Shown: piece by piece, positions 35,330-44,495 of the stretch | How the letters are laid out: each line of letters starts with the position of its first letter | How positions within the stretch are numbered: position 1 is the stretch's first letter | Source: Clostridiales bacterium | GTDB taxonomy: Bacteria; Bacillota; Clostridia; Lachnospirales; Lachnospiraceae | DNA: 64,000 nt | Direction: 5' to 3' | Assembly (NCBI GenBank): GCA_012519695.1 | Contig: JAAYPT010000080.1 | Coordinates: 17,468 to 81,467 of the forward strand | Program-made: the position numbers and the translations under genes | Notes under the pieces: generated by a model | Seen by the model: only the letters and a program-made list of their open reading frames with translations | What the model was told of the DNA's origin: nothing | The model's database searches: none

Positions 35330-36142
35330 CTATCCTCGCAAACTTAAGCTTCGTAACGCCTTAATCAGATTTTCAAGTTGTACATCTCTTCCACAATCAA
35401 AAATGCCTGCATCTGTTTCAATGATACATTGTCCATCTTTCATATTGGCATCTGTCATAAGTTCTACTTTTACCGAAGAACCTACTTTTTCTCGAATTTC
35501 ATCTATATGTTTCTCTAAAAAGTCAGCATCTTCTTCTCCAACTTTTATTCGAAATTCTTTTGCATCTTCAATCCCCAGAATAGTCTTTTGTATAAGATAA
35601 ATTAAAATATCTTTCTTGTCATCAAATTGCACATGAAATACTTGTTCAAACACATCTGCAATTACATCTACCAATTTTGGTTCTAATCCCTCTAACTGGC
35701 GTTGATAATCTGCCTGCATTTCTTGTTTTTCATTTTCTATTTGGTGGCGAAGTTCGCTTAACTCTTCCTGTGCCTGTTGTCGTCCTTCCGAAAGTCCTTG
35801 TTGATGTCCTTCTTCCTGTGCTTGATTGCGGATTTCTTCTGCCTGGCTCTTAGCGGTATTTAAAATTTCTTCCGCCTGTTCATTGGCTTGTTTGAGAATT
35901 TCTTCTACTTGAACCGTTTTTTGTTCTGTCGTTTCTTCTGTAGAAGATACTTCTTCCTTCGGGACTACTTCAACCGCTTCCATGTTCAATCCTGCCACAA
36001 ATCCATCATTTTCTGGCAACGGTTGGAATTCTTGCTGCTTCGCTAATTCTTCTAGTTTTTCCTCTATCAGCGCATTAGAATTAATAATTCTTGCATTTTT
36101 CTCGTCAGTCACCACATATCTTTGCTTGTACAAATTAGACAA
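35330..36142 (-). CDS. fliH: Flagellar assembly protein FliH
   Basis: 270 residues, a Glu/Gln-rich coiled coil in the first two thirds (with repeated A/E/I-rich heptads around 100-160) and a C-terminal FliH domain. It holds FliI at the C-ring. I choose TTG at 36140-36142: an excellent GGAGGTGA site stands 8 bases upstream, whereas GTG codons at 36160 and 36154 would put that site inside the gene. It overlaps fliG by 8 bp. Confidence 0.85.
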   Translation of the reverse strand: MSNLYKQRYVVTDEKNARIINSNALIEEKLEELAKQQEFQPLPENDGFVAGLNMEAVEVVPKEEVSSTEETTEQKTVQVEEILKQANEQAEEILNTAKSQAEEIRNQAQEEGHQQGLSEGRQQAQEELSELRHQIENEKQEMQADYQRQLEGLEPKLVDVIADVFEQVFHVQFDDKKDILIYLIQKTILGIEDAKEFRIKVGEEDADFLEKHIDEIREKVGSSVKVELMTDANMKDGQCIIETDAGIFDCGRDVQLENLIKALRSLSLRG

Positions 36143-37148
36143 CGATTTCGTCACCTCCACCTCTGGAGATTACAATTTCTGCTGAATCTTCCAGTTTACG
36201 GATAATACCAACTATCTTCTGCTGCGCTTCTTCCACGTCTTTCATTCGTACAGGACCCATGAATTCCATATCTTCTTTAATCATAGCCGCCAAACGTTTC
36301 GACATGTTTTTAAAGATAACATTTTGTACTTCTTCATTTGCCGCCTTTAATGCAACTCCTAAATCATTGTTATCCACATCGCGAAGTACACGCTGGATTG
36401 CTCTGTCATCCAAAAGAAGAATATCTTCAAATACAAACATCTTCTTACGGATTTCATCTGCCAATTCAGGTTCTTCAATTTCCAGAGATTCCATAATGTG
36501 TTTCTCAGTTGCTCTATCTACTGTATTCAAAATACCTACAATAGCATCTACACCGCCCACAATGGTGTAATCCTGATTTACTAAAGAAGAAAGTTTTCTT
36601 TCCAACACTCGTTCCACTTCCTTGATAACATCCGGTGATGTACGATCCATCAATGCGATACGTTTTGCTACGTCCGCCTGTTTTTCCGGTGGTAACGCAC
36701 CAATAATCATTGCTGCTTGTCCGGCAGAAAGGTAAGACAAAATCATTGCGATCGTCTGTGGATGTTCATCCTGAATAAAGTTCAACAACTGGCTTGGTTC
36801 TGTTTTTCGAACAAACTCGAAAGGTCGTACCTGTAAAGATGCTGTCAGTTTTGAAATGACGTTTTGAGCTTTTTCTTCTCCCAACGCTTTTTCCAATAAT
36901 TCCTTCGCATAACCAATACCACCTTCTGCAATATACTGTTGCGCCAAGCATACTTGATAAAACTCATTTAAAATATCTTCTTTTGTCTGAGGAGCCACAC
37001 TTCTGGTATTGGCAATTTCCAGTGTCAACTCTTCAATTTCTTCTTCCTTCAGATGCTTAAAAATAGAGGCTGACTTTTCTGGTCCTAATGTAATCAGCAA
37101 TATTGCCGCTTTCTGAACTCCGTTAAATTCTTCTGATTTACCTGCCAT
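36135..37148 (-). CDS. fliG: Flagellar motor switch protein FliG
   Basis: 337 residues. N-domain KAAILLITLGPEKSASIF, middle domain with EHPQTIAMILSYL, and C-domain with LLLDDRAIQRVLRDVDNNDL, the charged torque helix facing MotA. Start 3 bases after the fliF stop. Its 3' end carries the ribosome site of fliH. Confidence 0.96.
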   Translation of the reverse strand: MAGKSEEFNGVQKAAILLITLGPEKSASIFKHLKEEEIEELTLEIANTRSVAPQTKEDILNEFYQVCLAQQYIAEGGIGYAKELLEKALGEEKAQNVISKLTASLQVRPFEFVRKTEPSQLLNFIQDEHPQTIAMILSYLSAGQAAMIIGALPPEKQADVAKRIALMDRTSPDVIKEVERVLERKLSSLVNQDYTIVGGVDAIVGILNTVDRATEKHIMESLEIEEPELADEIRKKMFVFEDILLLDDRAIQRVLRDVDNNDLGVALKAANEEVQNVIFKNMSKRLAAMIKEDMEFMGPVRMKDVEEAQQKIVGIIRKLEDSAEIVISRGGGDEIVV

Positions 37149-37151
37149 TGC

Positions 37152-38756
37152 TTATTCCCACTCCTCGTTTAACCAGTTTCTAAGTAATGAAGCTGCTGCT
37201 TCCGGATTTTCATCCACAAATTTTTCTATTAAAATACGCGTTTCAGACTTTTCTGCAAATCCAATATCTTCCAGTGTATCCTGTGCTTCCTTTGTAGAAG
37301 AAAGTAATGATTCTACAGAAAGTTCCGGTTCTACTTCTTCCAGTTTTTCTTTTCTTGTACTTCTAAATACTACAAATCCAAGCATCAGCATAATCAAGGC
37401 TGCAATAATTACCGGAAGGTAATCCATGATACCTTTTCCGCTATTATCTGAATAATTAAAGAACGGTACTTCATATGCTACAATTTTAATATTATCTTCC
37501 GAAAAGCCTGTTGCTCGAGATACCATTTCAATAAAGTCCTGATCCACATCCAGTTTCTTCTTGTCACGATTCTGAGCCACAAATTCATCAAATGTCATGT
37601 TATCCAGTTCACCACTTGCTTTCAGGGCATCCTCGTCATAAACATGATACTGTGTTGCTACTAATGTCAAAGAAGAAGCATCATAATCAATATTTCCAAT
37701 TGCTCCTTTGGTATCTGTGATTTTCTCACTTGTTTTATACTGTCTGGTCTGATCTGTGGTAGTTGATGATTCTACATTGTTATCTTGAATCATGTATGTT
37801 GTACCATCATTTGAATCGGTTCCAGGCACTCCACCGGAGCCACCAGTTGTCTCATTTTCATAATTACTTTCAGAATCAATCGGTCCGTGTTCCTCGCCAT
37901 CTTCTGTATAGTACTGATGATCCGTTGTGTTGGTCTGATTGAAACTCATAACCAGATTTGGTGCTACTGACACATTATCATATACACTTGTTCCAAGTAC
38001 AACTTCTTTTACTTTGGACTTCAGCATATTTTCTGCTTTACTCTGATAAGAAAGTTGAGAAGTAGCCGTTCCCAATGTACTACTGGAATCAGCTCCCATA
38101 AACAATGTATTTCCTGCTGTATCCATAATCGAAACATTGTTAGTGTCATCATCTCCGATTGCTGTTGCAATCCATTTTGCAAGTCCGGCTGCTGTTTCCT
38201 CATCAATTGCATTTTTATCTGTTAAAGTCAAAGTAACTGCAGCATATGTATCTTGTTCATTTGCCAAAATCGTCCCATCATCTACCGGCATATTTAATTT
38301 TACTTTTGCCGTTTTAACCGCATCTTGTGCCTCCAATTGTTCTGCAATCTGCTCTTCCAGATAAAGCTGATACTTTTTAGACTTATCCGCTTCCGTCGTA
38401 CTAAAACCACCATCGAACACATTACTCAATTCGTATGTTGTTGCAGGAATTCCGTTTTCACCAAGTAAAATTGCCGCATCTGCCTGATCTTTTGAGCTGA
38501 CTTTGAATATCAATCCATCATCTGATGTTTCGTAGCTAATTCCTTCATTGGACAGTAAATCTTTTACTTGTCCTGCTTCTTTTGTGTTTTCACATTCTCT
38601 GATTGTAACCATCGTAGGTGTTGTAACAACTTTTCCCACAATAACTAATCCGATAATAACAAATACTGCTATACTGGCAATCAATGTTTTTTGTTTTACT
38701 GAAAATTTGTTCCACCATTCCAATACTTTCTTTGGAATTTCTTTTATTTTATCCAT
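37152..38756 (-). CDS. fliF: Flagellar MS-ring protein FliF
   Basis: 534 residues, membrane helices near 25-45 and 445-465, periplasmic-type YscJ/FliF ring domains between them and a cytoplasmic C-terminal tail (ending LRNWLNEE) that binds FliG. The loop around 305-350 is Gly/Ser/Asp/Thr-rich. Confidence 0.95.
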   Translation of the reverse strand: MDKIKEIPKKVLEWWNKFSVKQKTLIASIAVFVIIGLVIVGKVVTTPTMVTIRECENTKEAGQVKDLLSNEGISYETSDDGLIFKVSSKDQADAAILLGENGIPATTYELSNVFDGGFSTTEADKSKKYQLYLEEQIAEQLEAQDAVKTAKVKLNMPVDDGTILANEQDTYAAVTLTLTDKNAIDEETAAGLAKWIATAIGDDDTNNVSIMDTAGNTLFMGADSSSTLGTATSQLSYQSKAENMLKSKVKEVVLGTSVYDNVSVAPNLVMSFNQTNTTDHQYYTEDGEEHGPIDSESNYENETTGGSGGVPGTDSNDGTTYMIQDNNVESSTTTDQTRQYKTSEKITDTKGAIGNIDYDASSLTLVATQYHVYDEDALKASGELDNMTFDEFVAQNRDKKKLDVDQDFIEMVSRATGFSEDNIKIVAYEVPFFNYSDNSGKGIMDYLPVIIAALIMLMLGFVVFRSTRKEKLEEVEPELSVESLLSSTKEAQDTLEDIGFAEKSETRILIEKFVDENPEAAASLLRNWLNEEWE

Positions 38757-38786
38757 TTGCTTCTCCTACTCACTTGTTGCATAATT

Positions 38787-39098
38787 TTATATCTGCATAT
38801 TCATAATTTCCTTATATGCTTCCAACATTCTATCACGCACTGCGATTGTATAATTTAATGCAATATCTGCCTTTTCCTGAATATTCTGCAAATCATGAGT
38901 ATTCGTTGCATAACCTAACATAAACTGCATCTCTGCTTCTTCTGCCTGGTTTTGTAAGCTACTCGTTTCATTCAGCATGTCCTTTGCCGACTGTAACACG
39001 CTGCTAAAGCTCGTGTCCTCTGTCTTAAGGTTTTGATTTTCAATTGCCGCATTCTTAATGTAGCTGGAATCAATTCCTGTTAATGATGCTATATCCAT
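38787..39098 (-). CDS. fliE: Flagellar hook-basal body protein FliE
   Basis: 103 residues, small rod-base protein. FSSVLQSAKDMLNE and the C-terminal KADIALNYTIAVRDRMLEAYKEIMNMQI match FliE. AGGAGGCG before the ATG. Confidence 0.94.
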   Translation of the reverse strand: MDIASLTGIDSSYIKNAAIENQNLKTEDTSFSSVLQSAKDMLNETSSLQNQAEEAEMQFMLGYATNTHDLQNIQEKADIALNYTIAVRDRMLEAYKEIMNMQI

Positions 39099-39117
39099 TT
39101 AAAACGCCTCCTAAAAA

Positions 39118-39558
39118 TTATTTTCCAAGTTCGAGTCCCTTTAATGCGATAGCCTTACTTGTCTGGAACGCAGTCACATTTGCTTCATAAGACCGGCTTG
39201 CATCTATCATATTTGTCATTTCCGTTACAATATTTACATTCGGATATGACACATATCCGTCTTCATCCGCATCTGGATGTGACGGATCATATTTCTTTAT
39301 GTAATCAGATGTTGTATCTTCTCTTACACTGGATACTTTTACACCATTTCCTAAATATGATTCTCTCGTATTATTCAGTACTTTACTGAACGGAGTTACA
39401 TCCTTTTCCTGGAAAGTAACAATTTTTCTTCTGTATGGAGTTCCATCTTCTGTTCTCGTGGTATTTACATTCGCAACGTTTTCTGAAATAACATCCATTC
39501 GGAAACGTTGTGCTGTCATACCTGATGCATTAATATTAAAAGATTGAAATAATGACAT
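39118..39558 (-). CDS. flgC: Flagellar proximal rod protein FlgC
   Basis: 146 residues with the rod-family start INASGMTAQRFRMDVISENVANVNTTRTEDG and end ASRSYEANVTAFQTSKAIALKGLELGK (both quoted in part from a longer conserved region). Lies between flgB and fliE as usual. Confidence 0.95.
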   Translation of the reverse strand: MSLFQSFNINASGMTAQRFRMDVISENVANVNTTRTEDGTPYRRKIVTFQEKDVTPFSKVLNNTRESYLGNGVKVSSVREDTTSDYIKKYDPSHPDADEDGYVSYPNVNIVTEMTNMIDASRSYEANVTAFQTSKAIALKGLELGK

Positions 39559-39597
39559 TTTAAATTCCTCCTAAAACCATATCATCTTACTTATTTG

Positions 39598-39987
39598 CTA
39601 CTTAATTACACTTTTAATTCTGGCATATTCACTAGACATACTGTTAATCAAAGCTGTATAGCGAATCTGTGTGGATGCCAACTCTGCATATTCCTGATCC
39701 GGATCTACATTGTTTTCATCCAGTCGATAAGAATAATTAGATGAATCTGTATAGGTCTCAACATTTAAATGATTCATATGTAAATTTTTAACTTTGTCAT
39801 CCAAGGATGTGTATTTGGACTTATTCAATTCTCTTTCAAGAGTTCCTTCAAAATTCACATCTTGTCTTTTGTACCCCGGTGTACTCTGATTGCTTATATT
39901 ATTACTAATAGCCGTCTGTCTTAACCATGTAGCATCTGCTGCTTTATCCATAACATTAATATAGTTGTAAATATCACTGCTAAACAT
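39598..39987 (-). CDS. flgB: Flagellar proximal rod protein FlgB, first gene of the fla/che operon
   Basis: 129 residues, rod-family start MDKAADATWLRQTAISNNISNQSTPGYKR near residue 10 and C-terminal ALINSMSSEYARIKSVI. ATG at 39985-39987 is preferred to one at 40003-40005 because AAAGGAGT lies between them. The long control region upstream separates it from codY. Confidence 0.94.
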   Translation of the reverse strand: MFSSDIYNYINVMDKAADATWLRQTAISNNISNQSTPGYKRQDVNFEGTLERELNKSKYTSLDDKVKNLHMNHLNVETYTDSSNYSYRLDENNVDPDQEYAELASTQIRYTALINSMSSEYARIKSVIK

Positions 39988-40030
39988 CCCTCTTACTCCT
40001 TTCATCTTTTAGTACTATAAACCTATTTTT

Positions 40031-40058
40031 ATTATAAATTATCTATACAATTTTGCAA
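40031..40058 (-). promoter_or_regulatory. Candidate proximal sigma-A promoter of the fla/che operon
   Basis: TTGCAA (40053-40058), 16-bp spacer, TATAAT (40031-40036) on the minus strand, about 45 bp before flgB. Confidence 0.6.
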
Positions 40059-40132
40059 GTATTTTTTCGTTCTTTTTGTTTTTTTTACATGATATTGTAG
40101 TATTTTGTCGATTTAAACACAAGTCGCAGTAA

Positions 40133-40161
40133 ATTATACTCCATACATTTTCTTTTATCTA
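40133..40161 (-). promoter_or_regulatory. Candidate distal promoter of the fla/che operon
   Basis: TATAAT (40133-40138) with weak -35 TAGATA (40156-40161) at 17 bp. The repeat array lies just upstream, in the place expected for activator sites of a promoter with a weak -35. The -10 overlaps one inverted copy of the repeat. Confidence 0.45.
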
Positions 40162-40228
40162 CTATGGAGCTCCATACATATTTATATGGAGTATGGTATG
40201 GATTGTATTATGGAGTGAGATATGGAGT
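40138..40228. repeat. Phased heptamer array TATGGAG upstream of flgB
   Basis: Four direct copies of TATGGA(G/T) start at 40185, 40197, 40209 and 40221, exactly 12 bp apart (the second reads TATGGAT). A further direct and inverted copy form the perfect palindrome TATGGAGCTCCATA at 40163-40176, and one more inverted copy lies at 40138-40145. The pattern suggests a multi-site operator. Confidence 0.85.
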
Positions 40229-40332
40229 ATCTTTCAAAGGCTAAAGAATCCTCTTGTCAGACTCTTTTGCACCCCAGCGGTGTCATTTATGACTAATTTC
40301 TTCTCTGCGCGGTATACTTTCTTAGGGGAACG

Positions 40333-40373
40333 TTTTTTATGCAATAGGACGCAATTTCCTATTGCATAAAAAA
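40333..40373. repeat. Hairpin repeat, copy 2 (perfect 17-bp inverted repeat)
   Basis: Arms TTTTTTATGCAATAGGA (40333-40349) and TCCTATTGCATAAAAAA (40357-40373) around the loop CGCAATT. With T-runs on both strands it can act as a bidirectional terminator. It abuts the codY terminator and matches the copy at 3620-3659 in core sequence and in placement. Confidence 0.85.
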
Positions 40374-40402
40374 GGAGATTCACAGCTATGCCATAAATCT
40401 CC
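40368..40402 (-). terminator. Rho-independent terminator of codY
   Basis: GGAGATT/AATCTCC stem (40374-40380, 40396-40402) followed on the minus strand by TTTTTT. Insulates the flagellar control region from codY transcription. Confidence 0.82.
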
Positions 40403-40410
40403 AGTCAACA

Positions 40411-41199
40411 CTAATTATGTTTCATATTTTGCTTTTTTACTTTTTCTAATTCATCAAATACTACGTCATTCAATACCTTTATATAAGTACCTTTCATACC
40501 TGATGAACGTGATTCTATCACGCCTGCGCTTTCAAACTTACGCAATGCATTTACAATTACGCTTCGGGTAATACCTACACGGTCTGCAATTTTACTTGCT
40601 ACCAATATTCCTTCCTTACCATCCATCTCGTCAAAAATATGGGTGATTGCTTCCAATTCAGAAAACGAAAGTGTACTAATAGCGGAACGTACAATCTGTA
40701 CTTTTCGGCTCTCTTCTGCACTCTCTTCATTCACAGAACGCATCATTTCCAATCCCACTACTGTTGTGCCATACTCACTTAAAATAATATCATCAATATC
40801 ATACTGTTTTTCTAAACGATATACAAAAAGAGTTCCAAGTCGTTCTCCCGCAATATCTATCGGTGTAATAATTGCACGATATTTTTTTACATCTTCGGAT
40901 ACAAATCCCAAAGTCTCTAAATTTACATTTTCTTTTGTAGATAAAATTCCAAGAAGACGTTCATTTAATAACGGATCAATAAAGCCGCCTACCTCATCTG
41001 CAATCAGCTCTGTAATTTCCTCTGTTCCGTCACAGACACTGGTTCCTAACACTTTTCCTTTCTTACTTATCACTAAGATATTAGAATCCAAAATCTCTGT
41101 TAGCACTTCGCAAATATCATTAAATACCACTTTCGAGGAATTATTATTGTGCAACAGTTTATTTATCTTTCTTGTCTTGTCCAACAACTGAACGCTCAT
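40411..41199 (-). CDS. codY: GTP-sensing transcriptional repressor CodY
   Basis: Global regulator that senses GTP and branched-chain amino acids and represses nutrient-acquisition, motility and other genes in rich conditions. The 262-residue product starts MSVQLLDKTRKINKLL, has the GAF sensor domain in the N-terminal half and the winged helix with ASKIADRVGITRSVIVNALRK (C-terminal) and SSGMKGTYIKVLND at the end. ATG at 41197-41199 follows GGAGGTG. As in Bacillus subtilis it directly precedes flgB; here topA rather than hslU precedes it. Confidence 0.96.
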   Translation of the reverse strand: MSVQLLDKTRKINKLLHNNNSSKVVFNDICEVLTEILDSNILVISKKGKVLGTSVCDGTEEITELIADEVGGFIDPLLNERLLGILSTKENVNLETLGFVSEDVKKYRAIITPIDIAGERLGTLFVYRLEKQYDIDDIILSEYGTTVVGLEMMRSVNEESAEESRKVQIVRSAISTLSFSELEAITHIFDEMDGKEGILVASKIADRVGITRSVIVNALRKFESAGVIESRSSGMKGTYIKVLNDVVFDELEKVKKQNMKHN

Positions 41200-41243
41200 A
41201 ATACACCTCCTATTTGTCATTATAAAGCTTTAGACTTTTTTGT

Positions 41244-41272
41244 ATTTTACCACCTTTTCCGTGGAAATTCAA
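41244..41272 (-). promoter_or_regulatory. codY: Candidate sigma-A promoter of codY
   Basis: TTGAAT (41267-41272), 17-bp spacer, TAAAAT (41244-41249) in the 85-bp gap after topA. Confidence 0.6.
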
Positions 41273-41284
41273 TAAGTTTTCTAA

Positions 41285-43375
41285 CTATTTCTGTTTTTCT
41301 TTTTCTTTTTCTTTCACAAATCCGCATTGTCCATCTGCACACACTAATTTATTTCCTTTTTCTACCATGTAGCCACCACACTCCGGACACTTTTCTTTGG
41401 ATGGTTTCTGCCATGACATAAAGTCACATTCCGGATTTGCTTCACAACCGTAATATTTTCTTCCTTTTTTCGTTTTCTTCAATACTACTTCTTTTCCGCA
41501 TTTCGGACAGCTTACACCGATTTTTTCTAAATACGGTTTGGTATTTTTACACTCCGGAAATCCCGGACACGCCAAGAACTTACCGTGTGGTCCATATTTT
41601 ACTACCATATTTCTGCCACATAATTCGCAGATAACATCGGTTACTTCATCTTCTATTTTTTTAACTTTTTCTAAATCTTTTTCTGCTGCCTGTACTGCAT
41701 GTTCCAAATCAGGATAGAAATTGCTGACAACTGTTTTCCACGGTATCGCACCTTCTGCTACTTTATCCAATAACGACTCCATATTAGCAGTAAATCGCTC
41801 ATCAACGATTTCCGGAAATGCTTCTACCATAATATTATTAACTGCCTCACCCAGCTCGGTAATATAAAGATTTTTATTTTCTTTTACAATATAACGCCTT
41901 GCCAACAATGTGGTAATGGTCGGTGCATAGGTACTTGGTCTTCCGATTCCCAGTTCTTCTAATGTTTTTACCAAAGACGCCTCTGTAAAATGTGCCGGCG
42001 GCTGTGTAAAATGCTGTTTTTCTTCTAAATCTTTTAATTCCAGCTTTGTATCAGTATCTACCGACTTCAACAACAGGTTATTTTCGCCCTTTTCGTCTTC
42101 ATCGCTGGTATATACTGACATAAATCCTTCAAATACGATTTTAGAAGCGGACACATGAAAACGATACTCTCCTGCTCCGATTTTAATAGATGTGGTTTCG
42201 TATACGGCACTGCTCATTCTGCTTGCTGCAAATCGTTTCCAAATCAACTGATATAAACGGAACTGGTCTCGACTTAATGATTCCTTTACCATAACCGGTG
42301 TTCTTGTAATGTCAGATGGTCTGATTGCTTCATGGGCATCTTGAATCTTCGCATTGGACTTTTTCGCATTTTCTTCGTTTTTCGCAGTATACTTTTCACC
42401 ATAAGCATTGGTAATGTACTCTCTTGCAGCTGCATCTGCCTCTTCTGAAATACGCACGGAATCTGTTCTTAAGTAAGTAATCAAACCTACAGTTCCCTGT
42501 CCCTTGATATCAATTCCTTCGTACAACTGCTGGGCTAAACGCATTGTTTTCTGAGTTGAAAAATTTAATGCTTTTGCTGCTTCCTGCTGTAAGGTACTGG
42601 TAGTAAATGGAAGTGGTGCTTTTTTCACACGTTCTGACTTTTTCACATCTACCACCTGATATTTTTCCTTTTTCAGGCTTTCTACAATTTTGTCCAGCTC
42701 TTCTCTTGAACTTATATCCATTTTCCCTTTTTCATTGCCATAGAACTTGGCTGCCAACAGCTTTTTTTCTCCCGGTATTGCGAACTGTGCGTCCAAACTC
42801 CAGTACTCTTCCGGGATAAATGCATTGATTTCTTCCTCTCTATCGCAAATGATTCGAAGTGCCACTGACTGTACACGACCTGCACTTAATCCACGTTTTA
42901 CTTTTGCCCATAATACCGGACTGATTCGATATCCCACCATACGGTCTAACATACGTCTTGTTTGTTGCGCATCTACCAGATTCATATCAATATCTCTTGC
43001 CTGTTTTAAAGATGTCTTTACCGCATTCTTGGTAATTTCATTAAAGCTGATACGATATACATTTTTATTTTCTTCTAATTTCAACGCCTTTGATAAATGC
43101 CATGAAATTGCTTCTCCTTCACGGTCGGGGTCCGTTGCCAGATAAATTTTATCAGCTTTTTTTACTTCTTTACGCAATTTTGCCAATATATCACCTTTTC
43201 CTCGAATGGTAATATATTTTGGTTCATAATCGTGCTCTACATCAATTCCAAGCTGACTTTTCGGTAAGTCGCGGACATGCCCGTTAGACGCTGCTACTTC
43301 ATAGTTTTTTCCTAAAAATTTTTTAATAGTCTTCACCTTTGCCGGTGACTCCACAATTACAAGATATTTCGCCAT
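41285..43375 (-). CDS. topA: DNA topoisomerase I
   Basis: Type IA enzyme that relaxes negative supercoils. The 696-residue product has the TOPRIM domain (VIVESPAKVKTIKKFLG, DPDREGEAISWHL), the catalytic Tyr in GLITYLRTDSVRIS near residue 300, and three C-terminal zinc-ribbon repeats (CELCG..., CPKCG..., CPECG...). It follows dprA, as in many Firmicutes. Confidence 0.97.
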   Translation of the reverse strand: MAKYLVIVESPAKVKTIKKFLGKNYEVAASNGHVRDLPKSQLGIDVEHDYEPKYITIRGKGDILAKLRKEVKKADKIYLATDPDREGEAISWHLSKALKLEENKNVYRISFNEITKNAVKTSLKQARDIDMNLVDAQQTRRMLDRMVGYRISPVLWAKVKRGLSAGRVQSVALRIICDREEEINAFIPEEYWSLDAQFAIPGEKKLLAAKFYGNEKGKMDISSREELDKIVESLKKEKYQVVDVKKSERVKKAPLPFTTSTLQQEAAKALNFSTQKTMRLAQQLYEGIDIKGQGTVGLITYLRTDSVRISEEADAAAREYITNAYGEKYTAKNEENAKKSNAKIQDAHEAIRPSDITRTPVMVKESLSRDQFRLYQLIWKRFAASRMSSAVYETTSIKIGAGEYRFHVSASKIVFEGFMSVYTSDEDEKGENNLLLKSVDTDTKLELKDLEEKQHFTQPPAHFTEASLVKTLEELGIGRPSTYAPTITTLLARRYIVKENKNLYITELGEAVNNIMVEAFPEIVDERFTANMESLLDKVAEGAIPWKTVVSNFYPDLEHAVQAAEKDLEKVKKIEDEVTDVICELCGRNMVVKYGPHGKFLACPGFPECKNTKPYLEKIGVSCPKCGKEVVLKKTKKGRKYYGCEANPECDFMSWQKPSKEKCPECGGYMVEKGNKLVCADGQCGFVKEKEKEKQK

Positions 43376-43412
43376 GTGCCTACTCCTTTATATATTGCCC
43401 CCTTTATTTCAT

Positions 43413-44495
43413 TCAGACTTCAATCTCGGTCCGCACAAAATAATTTTTATATACTTCTGAAATACAGCCCATTTCCCTTAATGTATTAAGAATTGTTATT
43501 AATTCTCCCAAAGGCAAGCCTGTATTTTCCATTAACGTTTCCAAACTTCTCGGGGTTAAATCCACACAACTATACACCAACCTTTCTAATTTTTCAAGTG
43601 TCTTTCCTGTTTTTTTTGCTGCATTTCCATCTTGTACTGTTAATTTTTTCACATTTTGCAGCATTTCCTGCACACTTGTAAAAATCCCTGCGCCCTGCTG
43701 AATCAAGCGATTGGTGCCCTCACTCAACTTATCTCCAACTCTACCCGGTACTGCATAAATTTCTTTTCCCTGTTCTAACGCAAAATCTGCTGTAATAAGA
43801 GAACCGCTCTTTTTTCTCGCCTCCACGATAAGCACAATATCTGCCATCCCACTGATAATCCGATTTCTATTTGGAAAAAATATAGGTCTTGGTGTTGTTT
43901 TGGGACAATATTCACTGATAATCCCTCCGCTTTGTGGTATTCTCTCATATAAATCCTGATTTTGCTTCGGATAGCAAACATCTACTCCGCACCCTAAAAT
44001 TCCGTACGTTTTTCCTTGTGCTCTCAGTGCTCCCCACTGCGCCGCACCATCGATTCCCGCAGCCATTCCGCTAATCAGTTCCACTTCCATTTTTCCTAAA
44101 ACATATCCTATCTGCTTTGCCACATTTCTTCCATATTCCGAGCAAACACGCGCCCCTACTATGGCAACAGCGCATTTATCTTTCTCGGGCAATCTTCCCC
44201 GATAAAACAGTCCATATGGTGCCTGATAAATATTTCTCAAACGACTTGGGTACTCCTCTTGACGAAATGAAACGAAAGAGATTCCTTTTTCTATTTGTTT
44301 TTCCTGTTCCTCTTTGGGATTCTTCTTTTGATATTGCTCCAGAATTTCACATTCATTTTGTGTTAAAAATTTTATTTTTTCTAACTTACTTTTATTCATA
44401 TAATATATTTCTTTTGCTCCGCCTACCTGTTCTTCCAAAGCTATCTTTTTCGCTGCCGATATTCCCGATATTCCTCCTAACCATCTTTTATACAT
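43413..44495 (-). CDS. dprA: DNA-processing protein DprA (Smf)
   Basis: Loads RecA on incoming single-stranded DNA during natural transformation. The 360-residue product has a SAM-like N-domain, the Rossmann-like core with VGARVCSEYGR, ISGMAAGIDGAAQWGAL and GCGVDVCYPKQN, and a C-terminal winged helix. I choose ATG at 44493-44495, which overlaps the comM stop by 8 bp; upstream in-frame starts lie deep inside comM. No competence pseudopilus genes are in the window. Confidence 0.93.
   Translation of the reverse strand: MYKRWLGGISGISAAKKIALEEQVGGAKEIYYMNKSKLEKIKFLTQNECEILEQYQKKNPKEEQEKQIEKGISFVSFRQEEYPSRLRNIYQAPYGLFYRGRLPEKDKCAVAIVGARVCSEYGRNVAKQIGYVLGKMEVELISGMAAGIDGAAQWGALRAQGKTYGILGCGVDVCYPKQNQDLYERIPQSGGIISEYCPKTTPRPIFFPNRNRIISGMADIVLIVEARKKSGSLITADFALEQGKEIYAVPGRVGDKLSEGTNRLIQQGAGIFTSVQEMLQNVKKLTVQDGNAAKKTGKTLEKLERLVYSCVDLTPRSLETLMENTGLPLGELITILNTLREMGCISEVYKNYFVRTEIEV

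Noticed and set aside
40138..40228. CRISPR-like array
   Set aside because: Repeat unit is 7 bp with 5-bp spacers; far too short for CRISPR and no cas genes are near.
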